From NCBI RefSeq assembly GCF_000014885.1, contig NC_011566.1:4772501-4836500 (forward strand): a stretch of 64,000 nucleotides of DNA, read 5' to 3'. Numbering within the stretch: the first letter of the stretch is position 1; the number at the start of each line of letters is the position of its first letter. This DNA is from Shewanella piezotolerans WP3 (GTDB lineage: Bacteria > Pseudomonadota > Gammaproteobacteria > Enterobacterales > Shewanellaceae). Below the pieces are notes generated by a model. That model was not told the DNA's origin. It made no database searches and saw only the letters and a list, made by a program, of their open reading frames with translations. Shown here piece after piece: positions 35,274-48,000 of this stretch. The position numbers were made by a program, and so were the translations under genes.

Positions 35274-38200
35274 TGGCGCCCTCACTATCACCGATGTGGA
35301 TAACGGCCAGAACCAATTCCAAGCTGAAAGCTTACAAGGCCAATTTGGCACATTAACAATCAATAACCTGGGCCATTGGACCTACACAGCTGATAACGCA
35401 CAAGGGGTAATTCAAGGCCTCAAAACTGGCGAGTCACTCACCGATACCTTAGTTGTACATTCGGTGGATGGCAGCGAGCAAAAAGTCACAGTGACCATCA
35501 ACGGCACTGACGATAAAGCGGTGATAGCTGGTACCTCGACCGCATCGCTAACCGAAGATAAAAAGGTTCATTCAGGGATATTGCGAGTTGATGGCGTCCT
35601 CACTATCACCGATGTGGATAACGGCCAGAACCAATTCCAAGCTGAAAGCTTACAAGGCCAATTCGGCACATTATCAATCAATAACCTTGGCCATTGGACC
35701 TACACTGCAGATAATTCACAAGCGGTAATTCAAGGGCTAAAAACCAGTGAATCACTCACCGATACCCTATTGGTTCACTCGATTGATGGCAGCGAGCAGA
35801 AGATCACCGTCACCATCAACGGCACTGACGATAAAGCTGTGATAGCTGGCAGCAGTACCGCAAGTCTCACCGAAGATAAAGATGTGCATCAAGGGTTGCT
35901 TCGAGCAGACGGCAATTTAAGCATCACCGATCCCGATAACGGCCAAGCCCAGTTCACAGCCGAAAGCCTGCAAGGCCAGTTCGGCACCCTTTCTATCAAT
36001 AATTTAGGCCACTGGATCTACACCGCTGATAATTCACAAGCGGTAATTCAAGGGCTAAAAACCAGTGAATCACTCACCGACACCCTGCTGGTGCACTCGG
36101 TGGATGGTACTGAGCAAAAAATCACGGTCACTATCAACGGTACTGACGATAAAGCCGTTATTGCGGGCAGCAGTTCCGCAAGTCTCACCGAAGATAAAGA
36201 GGTTCATTCAGGGCTATTGCGAGTTGATGGCGCCCTCACTATCACCGATGTGGATAACGGCCAGAACCAATTCCAAACTGAAAGCTTACAAGGCCAATTC
36301 GGCACGCTTTCGATCAACAATTTGGGCCACTGGATCTACACAGCGGATAATTCACAAGCGGTGATTCAAGGACTGAAAACAGGCGAGTCACTCACCGACA
36401 CCTTGCTAGTGCACTCGGTGGATGGTACTGAGCAAAAAATCACGATCACGATTAACGGTACTGACGATAAGGCGGTGGTTTCGGGTACTTCAACAGCCAC
36501 ACTTACTGAAGACAAAGACGTGCATGGCGGCCAACTGCGCGTCGATGGAGCCCTAAGTGTTATTGATGCTGACAACGGCCAGAACCAATTCCAAGCTGAA
36601 AGCTTACAAGGTCAATTCGGCACATTATCAATCAATAACCTTGGCCATTGGACCTACACTGCAGATAATTCACAAGCGGTAATTCAAGGGCTAAAAACCA
36701 GTGAATCACTCACCGACACCCTGCTGGTGCACTCGGTGGATGGTACTGAGCAAAAAATCACGGTCACCATCAACGGTACTGACGATAAAGCCGTTATTGC
36801 GGGCAGCAGTTCCGCAAGTCTCACCGAAGATAAAGAGGTTCATTCAGGGCTATTGCGAGTTGATGGCGCCCTCACTATCACCGATGTGGATAACGGCCAG
36901 AACCAATTCCAAGCTGAAAGCTTACAAGGCCAATTCGGCACATTATCAATCAATAACCTGGGCCATTGGATTTACACAGCAGATAACTCGCAAACAGCTA
37001 TTCAAGGGCTAAAAACCAGTGAATCACTCACCGATACCCTATTGGTTCACTCGATTGATGGCACCGAGCAAAAAATCACCGTCACCATCAACGGCACAGA
37101 CGATAAAGCGGTGATTGCTGGCAGCAGTACCGCAAGTCTCACCGAAGATAAAGATGTGCATAGCGGCCAACTTCGCGTGGATGGTGCGCTTAGCGTCACT
37201 GACCCCGATAACGGCCAGAACCAATTCCAAGCTGAAAGCCTACAAGGCCAATTCGGCACATTATCAATCAATAACCTGGGCCATTGGATTTACACAGCAG
37301 ATAACTCGCAAACAGCTATTCAAGGGCTAAAAACCAGTGAGTCACTCACCGACACCTTAGTGGTACATTCGGTGGATGGCACCGAGCAAAAAATCACCGT
37401 CACCATCAACGGCACAGACGATAAAGCGGTGATTGGCGGTACTAGCACTGCAAACCTCACCGAAGATAAAGACGTGCATCAAGGGTTGCTTCGAGCAGAC
37501 GGCAATTTAAGCATCACCGATCCCGATAACGGCCAAGCCCAGTTCACAGCCGAAAGCCTGCAAGGCCAGTTCGGCACCCTTTCTATCAATAATTTAGGCC
37601 ACTGGATCTACACCGCTGATAATTCACAAGCGGTGATTCAAGGCCTGAAAACGGGCGAGTCACTCACCGACACCCTGCTAGTGCACTCGGTAGATGGTAC
37701 TGAGCAAAAAGTCTCGGTCACCATTAACGGTACTGATGATAAGGCGGTGATTGGCGGAACTAGCACTGCCAGCCTCACCGAAGATAAAGATGTTCATCAA
37801 GGGTTGCTTCGAGCAGACGGTAATTTAAGCATCACAGACCCCGATAACGGCCAAGCCCAGTTCACAGCCGAAAGCCTGCAAGGCCAGTTCGGCACCCTTT
37901 CTATCAATAATTTAGGCCACTGGATCTACACCGCTGATAATTCACAAGCGGTGATTCAAGGGCTAAAAACGGGTGAGTCACTCACCGACACCCTACTGGT
38001 GCACTCGGTGGATGGCACTGAGCAAAAAATCACCGTCACCATTAACGGTACTGACGATAAGGCGGTAATTGGCGGAACTAGCACTACCAGCCTCACCGAA
38101 GATAAAGATGTTCATCAAGGGTTGCTTCGAGCAGACGGCAATTTAAGCATCACCGATCCCGATGCGAGTCAGCAGCAATTCCAAGCAGAGAGCTTACAAG

Positions 38201-39018
38201 GCCAGTTCGGCACGCTTTCTATCAATAATTTAGGCCACTGGATCTACACCGCTGATAATTCACAAACGGTGATTCAAGGGCTAAAAACGGGTGAGTCACT
38301 CACAGACACCCTGCTGGTACATTCGCTGGATGGCACCGAGCAAAAAATCACGGTTACCATTAACGGTACTGACGATAAAGCGGTTATTTCGGACACAAGC
38401 ATTGCCAGCCTCACTGAAGATAAAGACGTACACGCTGGCCAACTTCGCGTCGATGGGACGCTAAGTGTTACTGATGCTGACAACGGTCAAGCCCAGTTCA
38501 CAGCTGAAAGCCTGCAAAGCCAGTTCGGCACACTTTCTATCAATAATTTAGGCCACTGGATCTACACAGCTGATAATTCACAAGCGGTGATTCAAGGGCT
38601 AAAAACGGGTGAGTCACTCACTGACACCTTAGTGGTACACTCGGTGGATGGCACCGAGCAAAAAATCACGGTCACCATTGACGGTACTGACGATAAGGCG
38701 GTGATTGGCGGTACTAGCACTGCAAACCTCACTGAAGATAAAGACGTGCATAGTGGCCAACTTCGGGCAGATGGCAATTTAAACATCACCGACCCCGATA
38801 ATGGTCAAGCCCAGTTCACAGCAGAAAGCCTGCAAGGCCAGTTCGGTACGCTTTCTATTAATAATTTAGGCCACTGGATCTACACAGCTGATAATTCACA
38901 AGCGGTGATTCAAGGGCTAAAAACGGGTGAGTCACTCACCGATACACTACTGGTGCACTCGGTGGATGGCACCGAACAGAAGATCATCGTCACCATCAAC
39001 GGTACTGACGATAAAGCG
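34884..39018 (+). repeat. Thirteen tandem 318-bp VCBS units
   Basis: Each unit encodes 106 residues with the landmarks TEDKxVH, GQFGTLSINNLGHW, YTADN, IQGLKT, VHSxDG and INGTDDKAV. Starts measured at 34884, 35202, 35521 and 35839 give periods of 318, 319 and 318. The whole block is 4,135 bases, which is 13 x 318 plus one, so all the length error is in the second unit. Units are nearly identical at DNA level, and some neighbours differ by only a few bases, indicating recent duplication or conversion. More divergent VCBS domains flank both ends. Confidence 0.95.
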
Positions 39019-42000
39019 ATTATTGGTGGCGTTGATACTGGCTCAGTGACTGAGAACGCGGCAGGCGTTGATATGTCACCAGATCACGCCCAACCGGGTA
39101 TGGCAACGCTTGGGCAAAGCAGCCTTTCAACAAGCGGGCAACTCACCATCATCGATCCTGATTCAGGGCAAGCGCATTTCGATCCCAATGGCAAAGTCTA
39201 TTCCTACCATGGTCAATATGGTCACCTATTGTTACATCCTGATGGTCATTGGGATTATGCCGTTGCAGCTGGTAGCCATGATTGGCACTTAGGCAGTACA
39301 AAAACGACGGTAGGTAGCCAAATTGACCAATTAGGCGAAGGGCAAACTTTAACTGATACCATTACCGTGCATAGTCTTGATGGAACCACCCACGATATAA
39401 AAATTACTATTCATGGCAGTAACGACAAGCCGTATTGTGCCGCAGAGGTTACTCTTCAACCTGGCACTGAAGATACCAGCCAAACGTTCACGTTAGCTCA
39501 ATTACTTGCTAATACCACCGATGTAGATACTAATGATGCGGGCAAACTCACCATTGCCAATATCAGCGTCAATCATGGTTCACTCAAAGACAATCAAGAT
39601 GGAACCTTTACCTTTACGCCAGAAAAAGACTACAACGGTCAGGTCCATTTCAGTTATGACGTAAAAGATGACCATGGCGGTCTCACGCATACAGGTGCCA
39701 CTACCACCTTAAGCGCTGTTGGCGACACGGCGATCATTAGTGAAGTCACCACAGGCACAGTTATCGAAGATGGTTCTCATAGCAGCCAGAATCTTGGACA
39801 TATCACTGAGCTTGCCTCTGGTAGTTTACAAGTAATTGATCCTGATAGCGGCGAAAATAGATTTAGGTATAGCCAATTCGGCGAAACAGCCATAAAAGAT
39901 CAATTCAATGGTCAGCTCCGTATAGATAGCGCTGGCAATTGGGGATATAGCGTTGACAATAGTCAATTACAACATTTAGCTGCTGGACAGACTGAAGAAG
40001 TGGTGTATCGAGTTCATAGCCAAGATGGCACTGCATATGAACTTCATATCCAAGTTGAAGGTACAAATGATGCCCCAGTGGCCAATGTTGTCGCTTTAAC
40101 CAATGGCACTGAAGATACTCATTATCAGATGCAAGCAAGTCAATTTGGCTTTACTGATATCGATACAGGCGACACCTTACATGCTATTGCCATCACCGAC
40201 CTACCACCAGCATCACAAGGTAAGTTTGTCTTAGACGGACAAACTATTACCGCTGGCCAGAGCATTACGACTGCGGATATCAGCAAGCTGCAATTTATTC
40301 CGGCCAAAGACTTTAACGGAGATGTGCAGTTCGCCTACACAGTTAATGACGGCCATGTTGATTCTGCCAAAGTTAGCAATATCTTGCACATCTCTGCAAT
40401 CGATGATGCAGCTAAAATCCATGGCGACACCCATGGCAATGTTACTGAAGGTGATATCGGTGACCAAACAACTGCGACTGGACAATTAACGATTACCGAT
40501 GTCGACGCAGGACAAAACCCGGTTTTTCCTGATATAACCTCAACAGCGACCACCTATGGCCATATTGAAATGAACAATGGCCAATGGACTTACACATTAA
40601 ATCAAAACAAGGTCCAACAACTCGATCCAGACCAAGCGCCTGTCGTCGATCACCACACGTTTACCGCGAGTGATGGGTCAACACAAGTGGTGGATATTAC
40701 TATTAGTGGCAGTAATGATAAGCCCATTATCGAATCAGCTCATGTCGCACCGGCTGGCACATCTGCGACCTTGAAACTGCAAGAGGTTAGTATCATCTCC
40801 CAACCCACTGGCGCTAATATTGATGTCGCTGCCTCCAATGCAGAAAATACCGCGCGTTGGGGCACCGATGTTACTGGCGTCGCCACAGGCGTTAAGCTCG
40901 TTGGTTTGTACAAACCTGGCTCAGATCATAACTGGATAACTACTCCAGCCACTACTACCACAGACCACAGTGGCGTCGGAGGATTTAGCCGAGTCGATAA
41001 CCATGACTGGTGGCATCAGCATGGAATACCAGACACAGTGAACACCGGCTCTGGTGGTGCGAGTGGCCACGGTAATGTTTGGAGCGGCGGTATTGTGGTA
41101 TTTGAAGATGCGACTGGACATCAAACCATTGGTATTATCAATCGGGTATGTACTGGTGGCGGCTCAGAGGTTGATTACCTTTATTATCATGCCTATCAAA
41201 ACCTACAATTGGGCAGCACGGCATACAGTGGCACAGCAGCCCCAGGCGAAACAATCAATGTCATGGATGGCAATAATAAGTTAGCCAGTGTCGTTGCTGA
41301 CAGTCATGGGCATTGGCAAGTTGCAGCTAATCATTTGAGTGACGGTTTGCATACTCTGCATGTTGAAAATAGTACCGGCCAGCATTCTGCAGAAACCGTC
41401 TTTCAAGTCAGTGGCAATGTTGTCAGCAACATTACCCCTGCGGGACTCAATGCTGAATTAAAAGAAGATGCTGCACAAGCCACTATTGATGGAGAGTTGC
41501 GTACATCTGATATTGACAGTGGCGATAGCGCTAGCTTTAACATTCAAGCACAACACACCACCAAATATGGTCACTTTAGTTTAGATGCAGATGGAAAATA
41601 CCATTACACCATCGATAATACTAACCCTACGGTTAACCAACTTGGAGTAAATCAAACACTCACTGAAGTCATTCCTGTGACTTCCACTTCAACCGATGGT
41701 AGTACAGTAACCAATAATATTACCATCACCATTCATGGTTCTGTCGATAAACCCACATTAAGCGCCTCAGCGCCAGATGCCCAACAAGGCACTGTGATGG
41801 ACTTAAACTTGAATGTGGCAGCAACCGATACCGGTGGTGATACTGAAAACTTATTGATCAAAATTAGTGGATTACCTGACCATGCACTTTTGAATCACGG
41901 CACCTATGACAACATTGCAAAGATGTGGGTATTGCACAAAGCCGATCTCACAGGCTTAACTTTAGATTTAAAAGCCCCCCATTTCCATGGCGACTTACAA

Positions 42001-45000
42001 TTCAACGTCACCGCCACAGCATCTGCTGGAGGTGAAAGTCAGTCTATAACCCAAGCTGTGACGATGTTCATCAATGAACCACCTAGCGTATCTGCTGCGG
42101 TAACAGGCAGTAAAATTGAAGATTCCGGCATGGGCGCTATCAATTTACTCCAAGGTGCAACTGACGCTGATACCGCTGAAGTATTGTCGGTTGCAGATCT
42201 TCAATATCAAGTAGGCACAACTAGCCAAAGTACTACCAAACCAGACTTTTTAAGCATAGGTAAAGATGGTCATACATTAGTTGTTAACGCCAATGCCGCT
42301 GAATTCCAACACCTAGCAGCAGGTGAAACCGAAGTCATTACGGTGAGTTACAACGTCAAAGATAGCCATGGTGGCCAGGTAGCACAAACGGCGAAAATTA
42401 CCATTACAGGGAAAGATGATGCCGCGCAGATTTCAGGGCATATCAGTACCGACGAGCGCACGCATATAACTGAAGATCTTCGTCTTTCAGGTACTCATAT
42501 GTTGTCATCAGACAGGATGACATTGCAGGTAACCGATACCGATAGTAGTGAAAATTACTTTATTCCTACTGGTGCTAGCGGGAATACCGATGCTCACAGT
42601 CATGGATCTTGGGTCAATGGAGATCAGCATGTTGGGGAGTTTATTTTACATGCATCAGGCGAGTGGTTATTTAGAGCAGACAACAATAACAGCAAAATTA
42701 ATAGTTTAGGTGAAGGAGAAAAAATCACTGACACTATTACTGTCCATAGTGCTGATGGTACCGCACAACAATTAACTGCGGTGATTTATGGCAGCAACGA
42801 TCGCCCGACCATTACAACCCAAGTAATTTCAGCAACAGAGGACACAGATTATCAATTTACTCTGGCTAACTTTGGCTTTACCGATGTTGATAGCCATGAC
42901 TCTCTCGACCACATTACCATCACCTCACTACCTGATGTTGCACAGGGCAGCTTACTCATAAACGGAGTCGCTGTTAGTGCTAATCAGCAAATTAGTGCCG
43001 CCGATATTAGCCACCTCACTTTCAAGCCAGCACTCAACTTTAATGGTGATGTGCACTTTGGTTACACAGTCAGTGATGGTCATGCCGATTCATCAGCTGC
43101 TAGAGCATCAATACATGTCGCTGCAGTAAATGATCCATTAACTGACAGTGGTGCGCGCGATTTAGGCGCAACGGATGAAGATCGTTCGATTCATATTACA
43201 CAGGCGCAGCTACTTGAACACTTGTCAGATGTGGATGGAAACTTAAGCGTAATTGGTTTACCTACTTCACCACATGGTAGCTTCTCAAGTGATGCGGCTC
43301 ATGGGTTTACTTTTACACCAGCAACCAATTTCCACGGTGATAATCTCGATATACAGTACCAAGTTACCGATGGCACCAGTCAAAGCAGTGCACATGCAAG
43401 CATAGACGTTACCTCTGTGACCGACCCCGCTACGGTAAGTCTACATATTTCTGCAGAACAACAAGTGATGAGCTTTGGTTCCGGCGATAAAACAGCTTAT
43501 GCCAAAGTAGACGGTATCGATGCCGGTGGACCCATGCATGCAATGTCAGCCGAAATCACCTTCGTACTCGACAATGGCCATCCACCAAGCAATGCAGCGG
43601 TGCTATTAAACTACTCTGTACCCGGTGGTCATGATCAACAAAATACAATTACTTTTTGGAATGCCAGTAATCTCCAATTTGCCTTTATGGGGCCAACAGT
43701 AGACACAGGAGTGAACTTACTTGATGGCAATACACATCGCTTAACGATGACATGGGATTCTGGTAGTGGTCACTTGGTGGTTTTTGATAACGGCCACATC
43801 ATCAAACAACAAACGGTTAATCAAGGTGGCACATTCCCTAACGGCGGTACTTTTATCGCTGGCACACGAGACAATTCCGCGGGGGCTGATAATCCAACAG
43901 ATTATACCGCTAGCTTGTCAGCGGGAGGCCGAGTATTTTCGGCAACCATGGTCGACCATGCGGTGACGCCTGCATCTGTTGCTTTAGGTACCATAGCCCA
44001 TGAGCCTAATGGGGTTCTGACCAATATTATGGCCGATGGCAAAGGCAACTTCATCGATACTACTGGCCATCATACTGTAACGAGTGGCTCTGGTGCTCAT
44101 ACCGTAGTTGTGCCTGTTGATAGTAATGCAGGCACTATTCCTAGAGGTGCGTTATTGCATCTGCACCCTAACGCAGCTGTAAATGCCCCTGACGATGTTG
44201 TCACTAAACTTGAAATTAGTGGCCTAATCAAAGGTACACTCTTATCGGATGGACATGGGCATCAGCACACAATTGCCAGCCTCAATGATAAGGTGGATAT
44301 CCATGGCTGGAATACCGCATCTTTAACTGCGCAGTTACCCCATGATGCAGCAACAAACATGAACGTGGCGCTTACTGCAACAACCCAAGCTCCTGATGGG
44401 AAAGAAGCAATTTCAATTGAACATGAAGGGTTACAACTTGATCCTAACAAGCCCATTCCAGATGCCACAATCACTGGTGACTCGACCGGTAATACCGATG
44501 AAGATCATTCAGTAAGCGGCCAGCTAACAGTCACCGACACTGACGCTAGCCAAGCACACTTTGCTGCCAATGATGTTAGTGGCACCTATGGACACTTATC
44601 GATTGATTCAGCTGGCCAGTGGACCTTTACTCCAAATGCCACCGCAAATGCGCTAACAAAAAATGATCAGGTACACGAAACCTATACCGTCACTAGTATT
44701 GATGGAACTCAACACCAAATCACCATCAATATCGATGGCCGTGACGATAACCCAATCGTTACTGAACTCGCAGCACCTAAAACCGTTATTGAAGACGGTG
44801 GCCATGACCATGTTCGCACTTCGGGAATGCTAAGTATCAGCGATCCTGATACCGGTGACACCCATAGCATTACTGAGCAAACCGATGTGTTGGGCACCTA
44901 TGGACATTTTTCAATAGCGGCGAATGGCGGCTGGCATTACGAACTTGATAATGCTTTAGCAACAACCCAAGGCTTAACCGAAGGGCAACACGTTACAGAA

Positions 45001-48000
45001 ACATTTAATGTAATAGTGACCGATAGTGAAGGTGGCCAAACAACTCACACCATGCACTTTGATGTACAAGGAAGTAATGAAGCCCCAACGATTGCAGTGC
45101 AAGTTATCAATGCCAATGAAGATACGCACTATCAGTTCACTGCGAGTAATTTTGGTTTCACTGACGTCGATGGCGGAAGCTTAACCTCGGTCACCGTAAC
45201 AGAATTACCCGATCCAAGTCTTGGCATGCTCTATTTACATGGCGTCGCGGTAAGTGCCAATCAAGTCATTTCAACCGCTGATATATCAGCACTGATATTT
45301 GCGCCTGAGCTTAACATTAACGGTAAAGTTAATTTTAAATACTCGGTTACTGATGGCCATGACAGCTCATCGGTTGCGACAGGTGTAATTGATATTGCAG
45401 CCAAGAACGATGCGCCAACCTCTGTTCACCTCAGCATTAGGGATGTAGAAGACCACAGCCATACCTTTAGCAAAAGTGAGTTCGGTTTTGCTGATGTAGA
45501 TAGCGGCGATACATTACAACACATTACTATTACCCACCTACCTAACCCTGCCCATGGCGCTTTACTATTAGACGGTCAGGCTGTTGTCGCTGGTCAGCAA
45601 ATAGATACAGATGACATCGCTAAGTTGGTCTTTACGCCTGTGAAAGATTTTAATGGTGAATCCGCATTTAAATATTCAGTTAGTGATGGCAGCCTCGATT
45701 CAAAGCAATACACAGGTGCTATCCACATTTCAGCTGACAACGACGCACCAACGTTCTTAGCGGGTGGCCAATTTGCGTCACTGCCAATATCAGCGGCCTA
45801 TGAGTTTTCCGCCGGTCAAGGCACAGATCTGTCCGGTAGGAATAATCATGCAGTGCTCAGTGGTGCTGTCACGGCGACCACTGGTGCCGATGGCACACCC
45901 GACTCTGCAGTGCAATTTCATGGGGATAGCAGCGCTAAAATCGAAGTCCCTGATTTACAATATGGTCAGGGTATTACCGTATCCGCTACGGTGAGATTTG
46001 ACTCAATAGCAGATAGTTATTCCAGAGTATTTGATTTCGGCAATGGCCAAGCCAAAGACAACATTTTGCTCACCCATAGTGGCACCACTGATACACTGCA
46101 ACTCGAATTCATCGACGCTGCAGGTCAGAAGCATGACCTAATGGTTCCTCACGGGGTAACACCAGGCCAATGGATGAAGTTGACTGCGACCATCAGCCAT
46201 GATGGTCATATGGCGCTATATAATAATGGACAATTACTTGGCGAGACCGATAGTGGCGCCCAGCTTCCTGCAATTGCCAGAAGCGAGAACTATATCGGCA
46301 AAAGTCATTGGGCCCAGGATGGCAATTTACATGGTGCTTTTGATAATTTTGCAGTATTTGATCAGGTGATTTCTCCAGCACAAATTAAAGCACTTGCTTC
46401 AGCAAACAGTTTGAATGATCTGCTACATAAATACGATCAAATAGACCACGACCAATTTCACGCGACCGTTAATGTCAATCAAAGCTTCACCATCAATCAA
46501 AATGATATTTTAAATCAAGCTACTGATATTGATGGCGATACCTTATCGGTATCTCACGTATCCATAGCGGGCAATCACGGCACGATTCACGATAATGGCG
46601 ATGGCACGTGGACCGTGACACCAAATTTGAACTATCGCGGTGAATTGAAAATAGAAGTCGATGTGACTGATGGTCAAGAGACATTACCAGCTCACCTTAC
46701 GGTTCAAGTGGGTAATGCCAGCATCACAGGTGATAGCAAGCTAACTACCGATGAAACCCATGCTGACACCGGGCAACTTACGGTAACAGACCCTGATAGC
46801 AATCAAGATCACTTCATTGCCCAAGTGTTGCCCAGTAGCCATGGTGAGTTCACCATCGATACAAGTGGTAGTTGGCAATATACACCTAACAAAGCGGCAC
46901 AAGCGCTGTCACAGGGCCAAAGCGCCACCGATATCGTTACAGTTAAGACTGCCGATGGCACTGAACACCAAATTAGTGTGAGCCTTTCTGGCAGCGACAC
47001 TGCACCAACGAGCGTCACCACCGATTTAGGCAAAGTTGAATCTGGCAGCACCTACGACTTCCAAGCAGCCGATTTGCTCACTAATGTGACTGATGTTGAT
47101 ACCAGTAGCACCGGACTATCAATCGTTGCAGGGTCATTTCACTCTCCTCATGGCAAAGTCTCAACCAACCCTGACGGCAGTTTTACTTTCACAGCCAATC
47201 CCGGTTTTACAGGTAACGACTTAGCCATTAGCTTCCAAGTCAGTGATGGTCATAACACGATTGATGCCAACGCAATAATTGATGTCACACCACCGCTGGC
47301 TATTACCCGTTTAGGATATGATACTGGTATCAGTGATAGTGACTTTGTTACCAGTGACGGCCACATAATCTTATACGGTACTGGCGAGCCCGGTAGTAGT
47401 ATCATTGGCAGTGGGATTCTCAGCAGCGCTAAAACGATTGTCGATGCTAATGGTCACTGGAAATTGGATGCCAGCGCGACAGATGTTGCTGATGGCACCT
47501 ATACCATGACCGTATTTGAGGCCAAAGCCGACGGCAGCTATGCTCAAGCTCACCACCGAGTTACCATTGATACTGCCAAACCGACCGTCAGTATCAATCC
47601 GATTTCCAAGGATGATTGGGTCGATCACGATGAGCACCAACAAGACCTCACTATCTCGGGGACTTGTACCCATGTATCTGATGGTGACCCAGTGCAAGTC
47701 ACTTTGGCTGGTCAACATTATCAAGCCGTGGTTCATGATAATCATTGGCAGGTAATTGTTCCCGCTAGTGCGACAGCCAGTATTGCTGACAACGCTTATC
47801 ATATTCGCGCAGAAGTTGTCGCTACCGCCACCAGTGACAGTGCGTCAACCCAGCGTAACCTCGTGGTATCAGCTGATCTATCTACACTAGTACAGACACC
47901 ACACGTTGAAGAAGATACCAAAACTGCGGCCACTGGGCACCTGTTCGCATTGGGTAGTAGCAATACCGTGGCAAGTTTAGGGGTGTTACATGGCAACTAC

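Noticed and set aside
34884..39018. CRISPR-like tandem repetition
   Set aside because: Units are 318 bases, adjacent and coding, with no short direct repeats alternating with unique spacers.
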